Of a stretch of 64,000 bases of DNA, positions 35,804 to 43,986 are shown one piece after another (the stretch's first letter is position 1; every line of letters starts with the position of its first letter). A program made the translations under genes and the position numbers. This DNA comes from XN24 sp047921395 (lineage in GTDB: Bacteria; Pseudomonadota; Gammaproteobacteria; Steroidobacterales; XN24): positions 1 through 64,000 of the forward strand of contig JBLRWH010000006.1 of NCBI GenBank assembly GCA_047921395.1, read 5' to 3'. The notes beneath the pieces were generated by a model. That model saw only the letters and a program-made list of their open reading frames with translations. It was not told the origin of the DNA and did no database searches.

Positions 35804-35840
35804 GTGCGGGTTCGCCTTGGTGAGGGGTGGAATATCCGGA

Positions 35841-37181
35841 TCAGCCGGCCGCGCGGATCGCGGTTGCCAGTCGCCCGACGATCTGGTCGATATGTTCTCG
35901 TTCCAGGATCAGCGGCGGCGACAGGGCGATCACGTCGCCCGCGCAGCGCACCAGCATGTCCCGGTTATGAAAGCAGTCGGTAAATACATCATAGGCGCGC
36001 GCGCCGGGCGCATCATGCCGGGGCGCCAGTTCCACCGCGCCGACCAGGCCGAAGTTGCGGATGTCGATCACGTTCGGCAACTCGCGGAGCCCATGCAGCG
36101 CATCTTCCCAGTATCCGCCGAGATCGATGGCCCGCTGGAACAGCTGCTCTTCCTCGTAGAGGTCCAGCGTCGCGAGCGCGGCGGCGCAGGCGGCCGGGTG
36201 GCCGGAATAAGTGTAGCCGTGGAACAGTTCGATCAGCGGCTCGGGTCCCTGCATGAAGGCATCGTGGACGGCATCGGTAGCGAACACCGCGCCCATCGGG
36301 ATTGCGCCGTTGGTCAAGCCCTTGGCGGTCGTCATCAGGTCCGGCGTGATGCCCAGGCGCTCTGCGGCGAAGGCCTTGCCGACCCGTCCGAACCCGGTGA
36401 TGACCTCGTCGAAAATCAGCAGGATGCCGTGCCGGGTGCAGATCTCGCGCAGGCGCTCGAGATAGCCGTGCGCCGGCAGGATCACGCCGGCGGAGCCGGC
36501 GATCGGCTCGACAATGACCGCCGCGATGGTCGAGGCGTCGTGCAGTGCGACGAGGCGCTCCAGGTCATCGGCGAGCTCGGCGCCATGCGCCGGCAGGCCG
36601 CGGGAAAATGCGTTGCGGCCGATGTCCAGGGTGTGACGCAGGTGATCCACGCCCGGCAACATGGCGCCGAACGCCTTGCGGTTGTTCACCATGCCGCCGA
36701 CGGACATGCCGCCGAACCCCACGCCGTGATACCCCTTTTCACGACCGATCAGGCGCGTGCGCTGACCATCGCCGCGGGCGCGGTGATAGGCGAGGGCGAT
36801 CTTGAGCGCCGTGTCCACGGACTCTGACCCGGAATTCGTATAGAAAACATGCTTGAGCGGGTCCGGCGCGATGGCGACCAGCCGCTCGGCCAGTTCGAAC
36901 GCCAGCGGATGGCCCATCTGGAAACTCGGCGCATAGTCGAGCCGGTCGAGCTGGGATTTCACCGCCTCGGCGATGTGGCTGCGCCCGTGGCCGGCATTGC
37001 AGCACCACAGCCCCGCGGTGGCATCCAGTACCTGCCGCTGGTCAGGCGTGCTGTAGTACATGCCGTTCGCCCCGCTCAGCAGCCGCGGACGATGCTTGAA
37101 CTGCCGGTTGGCGGTGAACGGCATCCAGTAGGCGGCGAGCTCGGGAGTGTCGGACGCTGCGGAGTCAGCGGGTGAAGCCAT
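35841..37181 (-). CDS. bauA: Beta-alanine/omega-amino acid:pyruvate aminotransferase
   Basis: A 446-aa class III aminotransferase. The N-terminal LAAYWMPFTANRQFKHRPRL and TAGLWCCNAGHGR are typical of omega-amino acid:pyruvate (BauA) aminotransferases. PLP-site motifs are FYTNSGSESVDTALKIAL, LLIFDEVITGFGRVG and LMTTAKGLTNGAIPMGAV with the Schiff-base Lys near residue 288. It would convert beta-alanine plus pyruvate to malonate semialdehyde plus alanine, feeding MmsA and Ald encoded downstream. ATG 37181 has AGGAGA 6 nt upstream; the open frame continues past it only as an antisense shadow of the regulator. Other omega-amines are possible substrates. Confidence 0.92.
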   Translation of the reverse strand: MASPADSAASDTPELAAYWMPFTANRQFKHRPRLLSGANGMYYSTPDQRQVLDATAGLWCCNAGHGRSHIAEAVKSQLDRLDYAPSFQMGHPLAFELAERLVAIAPDPLKHVFYTNSGSESVDTALKIALAYHRARGDGQRTRLIGREKGYHGVGFGGMSVGGMVNNRKAFGAMLPGVDHLRHTLDIGRNAFSRGLPAHGAELADDLERLVALHDASTIAAVIVEPIAGSAGVILPAHGYLERLREICTRHGILLIFDEVITGFGRVGKAFAAERLGITPDLMTTAKGLTNGAIPMGAVFATDAVHDAFMQGPEPLIELFHGYTYSGHPAACAAALATLDLYEEEQLFQRAIDLGGYWEDALHGLRELPNVIDIRNFGLVGAVELAPRHDAPGARAYDVFTDCFHNRDMLVRCAGDVIALSPPLILEREHIDQIVGRLATAIRAAG

Positions 37182-37237
37182 GACGTCTCCTGCGCAGGCT
37201 CGGCGGCGCCTGCAGTTTGAGTCGGTCGACAGAAAGT

Positions 37238-37253
37238 GTTGAATAAATTTTAC
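37238..37253. promoter_or_regulatory. PuuR-like operator box 3
   Basis: GTTGAATAAATTTTAC matches boxes 1 and 2 at 12 and 11 of 16 positions. It lies in the divergent region between the bauA-type gene and the PuuR-like regulator gene and contains the predicted bauA -10 element, so a bound repressor would block that promoter. Confidence 0.45.
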
Positions 37254-37275
37254 ATGAAGCGCGACATATTGCCTA
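37247..37275 (-). promoter_or_regulatory. Candidate promoter of the bauA-ald-mmsA operon
   Basis: On the minus strand TAGGCA (37275-37270) and TAAAAT (37252-37247) are separated by 17 nt. The -10 lies inside operator box 3. Transcription would begin near 37240, leaving a leader of about 60 nt. Confidence 0.45.
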
Positions 37276-37337
37276 TATCTGCGCAAAATTCGTGGCATAG
37301 TGTTTAGTATTCGGCAACAAAACGGTAGATTTGGCTG

Positions 37338-37886
37338 ATGGACATCGGTGCCCGTCTGAAAGCAATCCGCAAGGCGCAGGGCTTGAGCCAGCGCGAGCTG
37401 GCCAAGCGCGTCGGGGTAACCAACAGCACGATCTCGCTGATCGAGCAGAACAAGGTCAGCCCGTCCGTCAGTTCCCTGAAGAAGGTCCTCGACGGCATCC
37501 CGATCTCGTTGACCGATTTCTTTACCACCGATTTCCGCGTGAATGCCGACGGCGGCCCCTTCTTTACGCCGGAACAACAACCGGACGTCGGCACCGGGGC
37601 GATCCAGTACCACCTGATCGGGAATGGTCGTCCGGGGCGGCAGATGTGCATCCTGCGCGAAGTCCTGCCCCCCGGCAGCGATACCGGAGCGGAGATGCTG
37701 CGGCATGGCGGCGAGGAAGCCGGCGTGGTCGTCGCCGGGCGCGTCGAATTGACGGTGGACGAGCTGATCCGAGTGCTGGAACCGGGCCACGGGTATTATT
37801 TCGAGAGCAACAGGCCGCACCGGTTTCGCAACGTCGGCGCCGAGGACGCCGTGATCGTCAGCGCCAGCACGCCGCCGACGTTTTGA
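37338..37886 (+). CDS. puuR: PuuR-like transcriptional regulator (XRE HTH plus cupin)
   Basis: A 182-aa regulator with an N-terminal XRE-type helix-turn-helix (IGARLKAIRKAQGLSQRELA through SVSSLKKVLDGI, residues 3-55) and a C-terminal cupin barrel (HGGEEAGVVVAGRVELTVD, GHGYYFESNRPHRFRNVG, residues ~105-178). Size and architecture equal E. coli PuuR, which represses puu genes until putrescine binds. It stands between the bauA-type operon and puuC, and three related near-palindromes lie before puuA, puuD and bauA. ATG 37338 has no strong ribosome-binding site. Ligand and targets are inferred. Confidence 0.88.
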   Translation: MDIGARLKAIRKAQGLSQRELAKRVGVTNSTISLIEQNKVSPSVSSLKKVLDGIPISLTDFFTTDFRVNADGGPFFTPEQQPDVGTGAIQYHLIGNGRPGRQMCILREVLPPGSDTGAEMLRHGGEEAGVVVAGRVELTVDELIRVLEPGHGYYFESNRPHRFRNVGAEDAVIVSASTPPTF

Positions 37887-37941
37887 CCGGTCATCGACGC
37901 CCCGCCCTCGAAGAGCACGCAACCATGACGGAAGCCTCCTG

Positions 37942-39456
37942 ATGAATGACACGACTCATCCGCCCCGCAGCAAGTCCGACTGGCTCGCGCGGGTCGCGCA
38001 ACTGCAGATCGCTACCCAGGCCTTCATCGATGGCCGCTACATCGACTCCGCCTCGGGCAAGACGTTCGCCGATATCAGTCCCATCGACGGCCGTGAACTC
38101 GGCGTAGTCGCGGAATGCGACGCGGAGGACGTCGAGCGCGCCGTCAAGGCCGGTCGTCTTGCGTTCGAGGATGGCCGCTGGCGCAACCAGACCCCGGTCG
38201 AACGAAAGAAGACCCTGGTCCGGTTCGCTGGACTCATCGAGCGGCATGCAGAGGAACTCGCACTGCTGGAAACGCTGGATATGGGCAAGCCCATCGACGA
38301 TGCCTTGCAGGTTGACATGGCGGCCGTGGTGCGCTGCCTGAACTGGACCGGCGAGGCGGTGGACAAGGTCTATGACGAGATCGCGCCCACGGGCCCTCAC
38401 GAGCTCGGCCTGGTGACGCGCGAGCCGCTGGGCGTGGTCGCAGCGATCGTGCCCTGGAATTTTCCCCTGTTGATGGCCGCCTGGAAATTTGCACCGGCGC
38501 TCGCCATGGGCAATTCCATCATTCTCAAGCCCTCCGAGAAATCCCCGCTCACCGCCATCCGCGTCGCCGCGCTGGCCGCCGAGGCCGGCATTCCGGATGG
38601 CGTGTTCAACGTGCTGCCTGGCTTCGGTCGCGGGGCGGGCGAGGCGCTGGCGCTGCACATGGATGTCGACGGACTGGTATTCACCGGCTCGACCGCGGTC
38701 GGCAAGCACCTGCTGCAGTGCGCCGGGCGGAGCAACATGAAACGGGTCTTCCTGGAGTGCGGCGGCAAGAGCCCGAACCTGGTGTTCGCCGATGCGCCTG
38801 ATCTCGAGGCGGCCGCCCGGGCCGCGGCCTCGGGCATCTTCTTCAACCAGGGCGAAGTCTGCACGGCCGCCTCGCGCCTCCTGGTGGAGCGCAGCATCAA
38901 GGACGAATTCCTTGAGCGGGTGGTCGCCGCGGGCCGCGAAATGCAACCCAGGCATCCGCTCGAGCCAGGCGCCCCGATGGGAGCCATGGTGGATGAAGGA
39001 CAGATGCAGCGTGTGCTGGACTACATCGACACGGGCCGCGCGGAAGGCGGCAGGCTGGCGCTTGGCGGCAACCGCGTGCTGGCGGAGACCGGCGGATATT
39101 ACATCGAACCGACCGTGTTCGACGGGGTAGGGCACGACGCCACGATCGCCCGCGAAGAAATCTTCGGCCCGGTGCTGGCAGCCATCGCCTTCGACGACGA
39201 GGCGGAAGCGTTGCGGATCGCCAATGACAGCATCTACGGCCTCGCCGCCGGCGTGTGGACCCGTGACATCTCCCGCGCCCACCGCCTGGCGCGTGGCCTG
39301 CGCGCGGGCAGCGTCTGGGTCAATTACTGGGACGGCGGTGACATGACGGCGCCGTTCGGCGGCTTCAAGCAGTCAGGCAATGGTCGCGACAAGTCCCTGC
39401 ACGCCTTCGACAAGTACACGGAACTTAAGGCCACCTGGATCAACCTGGGCGCCTGA
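37942..39456 (+). CDS. puuC: Gamma-glutamyl-gamma-aminobutyraldehyde dehydrogenase-type ALDH
   Basis: A 504-aa NAD(P)-dependent aldehyde dehydrogenase. Catalytic Glu is in VFLECGGKSPNLVFAD and catalytic Cys in FFNQGEVCTAASRLLVE; AIVPWNFPLLMAAWKFAPAL and the C-terminal PFGGFKQSGNGRDKSLHA complete the PuuC-type signature. It would oxidise the aldehyde made by PuuB to gamma-glutamyl-GABA for PuuD. It follows the regulator gene by 55 bp on the same strand, with a GGAAG site before ATG. Broad-range aldehyde activity is common in this group. Confidence 0.92.
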   Translation: MNDTTHPPRSKSDWLARVAQLQIATQAFIDGRYIDSASGKTFADISPIDGRELGVVAECDAEDVERAVKAGRLAFEDGRWRNQTPVERKKTLVRFAGLIERHAEELALLETLDMGKPIDDALQVDMAAVVRCLNWTGEAVDKVYDEIAPTGPHELGLVTREPLGVVAAIVPWNFPLLMAAWKFAPALAMGNSIILKPSEKSPLTAIRVAALAAEAGIPDGVFNVLPGFGRGAGEALALHMDVDGLVFTGSTAVGKHLLQCAGRSNMKRVFLECGGKSPNLVFADAPDLEAAARAAASGIFFNQGEVCTAASRLLVERSIKDEFLERVVAAGREMQPRHPLEPGAPMGAMVDEGQMQRVLDYIDTGRAEGGRLALGGNRVLAETGGYYIEPTVFDGVGHDATIAREEIFGPVLAAIAFDDEAEALRIANDSIYGLAAGVWTRDISRAHRLARGLRAGSVWVNYWDGGDMTAPFGGFKQSGNGRDKSLHAFDKYTELKATWINLGA

Positions 39457-39493
39457 CGGGGCGGCGGTCCACGCGACTTCGGTGCCGCGCGCC

Positions 39494-40447
39494 TCAGAGC
39501 TTGAGTTGCCGGAGATCCGAGGCGCTCTCGCTCACCTGCCACATCTGCTCGAACTGCCTGAGATAGACGGCCGCCACGCGTGGCTCGCAGGTGTCTATCA
39601 TGCCTGCCCAGCGCTCCGCGCTGGCCCGATAGACGAGTGCGCTGTCGTCCCCGACCAGGAAGGCATCCTTGCGGTCCTGGAAAGATTCCGGCAAATGACG
39701 GAACTCGATGAACGTCGACAGTCTCCGCCCCATGTAGAGGAAGCGATTGACCGTATGCTGGACCCGCCCGGGGTCGCTGATCAGCACCCGGATACGCGCG
39801 TGACTGCGTGACAGGACCAGGCGCTTGACTGCCTCGAGGAAGCGCACCGAGTCATATACGCCGTGCTCGAGATCGGGCGTGAAAATGGCCAGCGACCGGG
39901 TCGCGATCCCGGCGACGTCGATGACGGCCTCCGCAAATTCCTCCTTGTCGCTCAGCACCCGCCGCGTGCCTGGGCCCGCCTGGGGCGCCGCCTGCGCCCG
40001 CGGGAGGTGTAGCCGCATGAGTCTGTGGGAAATGCCCGCTTCGTCGAATTCCGGGCCTTCCGCCACGAAGCCGAAACGCGCATAGAAATCGAGCACCGGC
40101 ACCTGTCCATGCAGGTAGACAGCCTCCATGCCAAGATACGCCGCCTCGTTGAGCAGGCGCCGCAGGATCGCCGCGCCGACCCACTGGCCGCGCCATTCCG
40201 CGAGCACCGCCATCCGGCCAATCTTCCCCGAGGGGTGCAGGCGCCCGGTGCCGATGGCCTCGCCAGTCGGGAGCTCGGCTACCGCGTGGGTGCACTCCGG
40301 ATCGAGCCCGTCCCATTCCTCGTCCTCGGGAACCGCCTGTTCCTCCACGAACACCCTGGTGCGGAGGGCCCGGAGCGCTTGCTCGTCCCGGGCCCAGTTC
40401 GCAAGGCGCACCTTGAACTCGAGTGATTCCGTTGAGATGCCCGTCAT
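39494..40447 (-). CDS. GNAT acetyltransferase fused to a PLD-like domain
   Basis: A 317-aa two-domain protein. Residues 1-150 form a GNAT acetyltransferase: FVEEQAVPEDEEWDGLDPEC, then the acetyl-CoA loop region IGRMAVLAEWRGQWVGAAIL and YARFGFVAEG. Residues ~165-317 form a second domain (AIFTPDLEHGVYDSVRFLEA, IRVLISDPGRVQHTVNRFL, DRKDAFLVGDDSALVYR) that looks like a phospholipase-D-type fold in which the HxK motif is degraded, probably a DUF7931-type domain. ATG 40447 lies 5 bp inside the spacing after the purB stop; a TTG overlapping that stop is the alternative. Substrate unknown. It is probably co-transcribed with purB. Confidence 0.82.
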   Translation of the reverse strand: MTGISTESLEFKVRLANWARDEQALRALRTRVFVEEQAVPEDEEWDGLDPECTHAVAELPTGEAIGTGRLHPSGKIGRMAVLAEWRGQWVGAAILRRLLNEAAYLGMEAVYLHGQVPVLDFYARFGFVAEGPEFDEAGISHRLMRLHLPRAQAAPQAGPGTRRVLSDKEEFAEAVIDVAGIATRSLAIFTPDLEHGVYDSVRFLEAVKRLVLSRSHARIRVLISDPGRVQHTVNRFLYMGRRLSTFIEFRHLPESFQDRKDAFLVGDDSALVYRASAERWAGMIDTCEPRVAAVYLRQFEQMWQVSESASDLRQLKL

Positions 40448-40452
40448 CCGCG

Positions 40453-41820
40453 TCAAAGGTCGCGCGCGAGTTCTGCGGCCAGGCCGGTGTAGCTCGCCGG
40501 CGTCATCTGGAGAAGCCGATGCTTGGCCTCCTCGGGCAGCGGGAGCCCGGCGACGAACTCGCGCAATTCCTCAGCCTGGATTCTCCGCCCCTGCGTCAGC
40601 GCCTTGAGCTGCTCATAGGGATTCTCGAGCCCGTGGCGTCGCATGGCGGTCTGGATGGCCTCGCCCAGGACTTCCCAGTTCAGGTCGAGGTCCTGCGCCA
40701 GGCGCTGCGCGTCGGGCTCGATCCGCTCGAGGCCTCTCAGGACCGACGAGTAAGCGATCATGGAATGGGCGAGGGCGACGCCGACATTCCTCAGCACCGT
40801 CGAGTCCGTCAGGTCACGCTGCCAGCGGGAAATCGGCAGCTTGGCCGCGAAATGCGCCAGCAGGGCATTGGCAATGCCGAGATTGCCCTCGGCATTCTCG
40901 AAGTCGATCGGGTTGACCTTGTGCGGCATGGTCGAGGAGCCGACTTCGCCCGCCACCAGCTTCTGCCTGAAATAGCCCAGCGAGACATAGCCCCAGACGT
41001 CCCGGCAGAGATCGGTCAACGCCGTGTTGAAGCGCTCCAGCGCATGGCAGTACTCGGCGATCCAGTCGTGCGGCTCGATCTGCGTCGTGTAGGGGTTCCA
41101 GGCTAGCCCGAGCGATTCGACGAACAGCCGCGAGACGCCGTGCCAGTCGATGTCGGGGTAGGCCGCCAGGTGCGCGTTGTAGTTGCCCACGGCACCGTTC
41201 AGCTTGCCGAGGATGCGCACTGCGGCGAAGCCTTGCTCGAGATGTCGCAGGCGCCAGGCGAAATTCGCAAATTCCTTGCCCAGCGTAGTGGGCGACGCCG
41301 CTTGCCCATGGGTCCTGGATAACATCGGCGTGGCCGCGTGGTCTTCCGCCAGCGCCACCAGGCGCGCCACCAGCGCTTTCTGCTCGGGTACCAGGATCTC
41401 GTTGCGTGCATCGCGCAGCATCAGGGCATAGGCGAGGTTGTTGATGTCCTCGGACGTACAGGCGAAATGGAAGAACTCACGCAGGCGCCCGTCCGGATCC
41501 GCGGGCGCAAGCTGCTCCTTGAGGAAATACTCGACGGCCTTCACGTCGTGGTTGGTCTTGCTCTCGATGGCCTTGACGCGCACCGCCTGTTCCAGCGTCA
41601 GCCCGGCAGCAAGGGTATTCAGGCTCACCAGGGCATCACCCTCGATCGGGTCGAGCTCAACGATGCCCGGTTCGTCGGCGAGCGCCAGCAGCCAGCGAGC
41701 CTCCACGGCGACCCGGTAACGAATCAGGCCGTACTCGCTGAATACGGGCCTCAGGCGGGTCGACCGGCCCGCGTAGCGGCCGTCCACAGGAGAGACTGCG
41801 GTGAGAGGGGTGGTGTCCAT
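40453..41820 (-). CDS. purB: Adenylosuccinate lyase
   Basis: A 455-aa member of the fumarase/aspartase superfamily that cleaves SAICAR and adenylosuccinate in purine synthesis. Family blocks: LTAVSPVDGRYAGRSTRLRP at the N-terminus, FACTSEDINNLAYALMLRDA, MLSRTHGQAASPTTLGKE with the catalytic His, and the signature loop GSSTMPHKVNPIDFENAEGN. Length and sequence match the E. coli-type enzyme. A promoter at 41853-41881 sits inside a perfect inverted repeat, suggesting a repressor site. It is divergent from fumC. Confidence 0.97.
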   Translation of the reverse strand: MDTTPLTAVSPVDGRYAGRSTRLRPVFSEYGLIRYRVAVEARWLLALADEPGIVELDPIEGDALVSLNTLAAGLTLEQAVRVKAIESKTNHDVKAVEYFLKEQLAPADPDGRLREFFHFACTSEDINNLAYALMLRDARNEILVPEQKALVARLVALAEDHAATPMLSRTHGQAASPTTLGKEFANFAWRLRHLEQGFAAVRILGKLNGAVGNYNAHLAAYPDIDWHGVSRLFVESLGLAWNPYTTQIEPHDWIAEYCHALERFNTALTDLCRDVWGYVSLGYFRQKLVAGEVGSSTMPHKVNPIDFENAEGNLGIANALLAHFAAKLPISRWQRDLTDSTVLRNVGVALAHSMIAYSSVLRGLERIEPDAQRLAQDLDLNWEVLGEAIQTAMRRHGLENPYEQLKALTQGRRIQAEELREFVAGLPLPEEAKHRLLQMTPASYTGLAAELARDL

Positions 41821-41845
41821 TGAAAACGCGCCGAAGATGTTAGGA

Positions 41846-41881
41846 TTGCGGCATCATACCGCAACGCGCGCAGCCCCTGAA
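41846..41881 (-). promoter_or_regulatory. purB promoter with operator-like dyad
   Basis: On the minus strand TTCAGG (41881-41876) and TATGAT (41858-41853) are 17 nt apart. The inverted repeat TTGCGG / CCGCAA (41846-41851 and 41859-41864) brackets the -10 hexamer exactly. The layout suggests a repressor that covers the -10; a purine regulator is a guess. Confidence 0.5.
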
Positions 41882-41933
41882 CCGGGTTCTGGAGATTGTG
41901 CGAACCGAGGTCCAATATCTTTTTTTGTCAGTG

Positions 41934-41955
41934 ACTTGAGTGATGAACCTCAAGT
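41934..41955. repeat. Inverted repeat in the fumC leader
   Basis: ACTTGAG (41934-41940) and CTCAAGT (41949-41955) form a perfect 7-bp dyad with an 8-nt centre, 25 bp before the fumC ATG. It may be an operator or an RNA hairpin; a T-rich tract (41918-41927) lies just upstream. Function unknown. Confidence 0.5.
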
Positions 41956-41980
41956 CGCGTTTTACAACGGGAGAGAGTGC

Positions 41981-43369
41981 ATGGCGCCGCAGGACTATCG
42001 CATCGAGAAAGACAGCATGGGTGAGCTGCGGGTGCCGGCCGATGCCCTGTGGGGGGCGCAGACCCAACGGGCGGTCGAGAACTTCCCGATCAGCGGTCGG
42101 CCGATGCCCGCCGAATTCATCAGCGCCGTGGGCCTCGTCAAGTGGGCGGCCGCGAGCGCCAACCAGGACCTGGGCCTGCTCGAGAGCGTGGTCGCGGATG
42201 CGATCCGCCAGGCGGCGCAGGAGGTGACCGCGGGGCAACACGACGCGCAGTTCCCCGTGGACGTGTTCCAGACCGGCTCGGGCACCAGCACGAACATGAA
42301 TGCGAACGAGGTGATCGGGTCGCTCGCCACGCGCATCGCCAGCCGGGCCGTGCACCCCAACGACCACGTGAACATGGGGCAGAGCAGCAACGACGTCATC
42401 CCGACTGCCATCCACGTCAGCGCGGCGCTGCAACTCGACCGGGCCCTGTTGCCGGCGCTGGAGCACTTGGCGGCGACGATCGAGACCAAAGCGGCCGAGC
42501 TTCACGGCATCGTCAAGACCGGCCGGACGCACCTGATGGACGCGATGCCGGTGCGCATGAGCCAGGAGCTCGGCGGCTGGGCAGCGCAGGTCCGGGCCGG
42601 CATGGCGCGGCTACGGGCCACGCTGCCGCGCCTGACGCGCCTCGCGCAGGGCGGCACCGCCGTTGGCACGGGGATCAATGCCGAGCCGGAATTCGGGAGC
42701 CGTGTCGCGGCCCACCTGGCACAGCAGACGGGCATCCCGTTCTGCACCAGCGGGGATTATTTTGAGAGCCTGAGCTGCCAGGACACGGCTGTGGAGCTCT
42801 CGGGCCAGCTCAAGACGGTCGCCGTCAGCCTGATGAAGATCGCCAACGACCTGCGCTGGATGAACAGCGGTCCGCTCGCCGGCCTGGGCGAGATCGCGCT
42901 GCCGGCCTTGCAACCGGGGTCCAGCATCATGCCCGGCAAGGTCAACCCCGTGATCCCGGAAGCCACCGCCATGGTCGCGGCCCAGGTGATCGGCAACGAT
43001 GCCGCCATCACGATCGGGGGCCAGTCGGGCAGCTTCCAGCTCAACGTCATGCTCCCGGTGATCGCCGACCGGCTGCTGGAAAGCATCCGACTGCTGTCCG
43101 CTGTGGCGCATGCCCTGGCGGATCGGGCGATCCGCGGCTTCACCGTCAACGAGGTCCACATCCGGGAGGCGCTCGACCGCAACCCGATCCTCGTCACGGC
43201 CCTGAACCCGGTGATCGGCTACGAGCTCGGCGCCGCGACGGCGAAGAAGGCCTACGCAGAGGGTCGGCCGATCCGCGAGGTGGCGCTGGAAATGACAGAC
43301 CTGTCGGAAGAGGAGCTGGCTCGCCTGCTGGATCCGGCGTCCCTGACGGAGGGCGGCATCCGCAAGTGA
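41981..43369 (+). CDS. fumC: Class II fumarate hydratase
   Basis: A 462-aa oxygen-stable fumarase that interconverts fumarate and malate. Family blocks: LWGAQTQRAVENFPIS, FQTGSGTSTNMNANEVI, HPNDHVNMGQSSNDVIPTA, the catalytic TGRTHLMDAMPV and the signature GSSIMPGKVNPVIPEA. ATG 41981 follows GGGAGAG. Starts further upstream in the frame are not conserved. The stop overlaps the GTG of the Nudix gene by 4 bp. It supplies a TCA-cycle step alongside AcnA, AceA, AceB and Icd in this window. Confidence 0.97.
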   Translation: MAPQDYRIEKDSMGELRVPADALWGAQTQRAVENFPISGRPMPAEFISAVGLVKWAAASANQDLGLLESVVADAIRQAAQEVTAGQHDAQFPVDVFQTGSGTSTNMNANEVIGSLATRIASRAVHPNDHVNMGQSSNDVIPTAIHVSAALQLDRALLPALEHLAATIETKAAELHGIVKTGRTHLMDAMPVRMSQELGGWAAQVRAGMARLRATLPRLTRLAQGGTAVGTGINAEPEFGSRVAAHLAQQTGIPFCTSGDYFESLSCQDTAVELSGQLKTVAVSLMKIANDLRWMNSGPLAGLGEIALPALQPGSSIMPGKVNPVIPEATAMVAAQVIGNDAAITIGGQSGSFQLNVMLPVIADRLLESIRLLSAVAHALADRAIRGFTVNEVHIREALDRNPILVTALNPVIGYELGAATAKKAYAEGRPIREVALEMTDLSEEELARLLDPASLTEGGIRK

Positions 43370-43986
43370 AGGCCCTGATCGCCCGACGCTTCGCGGGTAC
43401 ACGGCCGTCCCCGCCGGGGATCTATCGCGTCCCCGGACTGCCCGGAGACCTGCCTGCGGCGCTCGAGCGATTGCGTCCGAAGCAGCTGGTGCCTGCCGCG
43501 GTCCTGCTGCCCATCGTCGAACGGCCGGACGGCTTCACGGTGCTCTTCACAGTGCGCGCCGCGGGGCTGCGCCACCATGCCGGCCAGGTCAGCTTTCCCG
43601 GCGGGCGCCTCGATCCGTCCGACCCCGGTCCGCTCGAGGCCGCCCTGCGCGAATCGGCCGAGGAAATCGCCTTGCCGCCGGACCTGGTGGAGGTGGCTGG
43701 CTACCTGCCGAACTACCTGACGATCACGGGCTTCTCGGTCACGCCCGTGGTCGGCTTCGTGCGGCCGGAATTCCAGCCCGTGCCGGATGCGAAAGAGGTC
43801 AGCGAGGCCTTCGAGGTCCCGCTCGACGTGCTGCTCGAGCCGGGCAACATGCAACTGCTGTACAAGAAGTTCTTCGGCGTGCGGTTGCCGTATTTCGAGA
43901 TGCCCTGGGGCCCGCACCGCATCTGGGGGGCGACGGCGGCCATGCTGGTGAACTTTCGCGACATGCTGCGGGAGGAATCGCCATGA
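43366..43986 (+). CDS. Nudix hydrolase, CoA pyrophosphatase-like
   Basis: A 206-aa Nudix hydrolase of the NudL/YeaB type. The UPF0035-like lead HHAGQVSFPGGRLDPSD and the Nudix box GGRLDPSDPGPLEAALRESA followed by EEI supply the metal-binding glutamates; LPNYLTITGFSVTPVVGFV is typical of CoA pyrophosphatases, which cleave CoA or acyl-CoA to phosphopantetheine and 3',5'-ADP. It begins with GTG overlapping the fumC stop and ends overlapping mazG by 4 bp, so two housecleaning pyrophosphohydrolases are coupled. Confidence 0.9.
   Translation: MKALIARRFAGTRPSPPGIYRVPGLPGDLPAALERLRPKQLVPAAVLLPIVERPDGFTVLFTVRAAGLRHHAGQVSFPGGRLDPSDPGPLEAALRESAEEIALPPDLVEVAGYLPNYLTITGFSVTPVVGFVRPEFQPVPDAKEVSEAFEVPLDVLLEPGNMQLLYKKFFGVRLPYFEMPWGPHRIWGATAAMLVNFRDMLREESP

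Noticed and set aside
37182..37952. Long N-terminal extension of the bauA-type aminotransferase
   Set aside because: It is antisense to the PuuR-like gene and to the divergent promoter region; the aminotransferase has a good ribosome-binding site at 37181.
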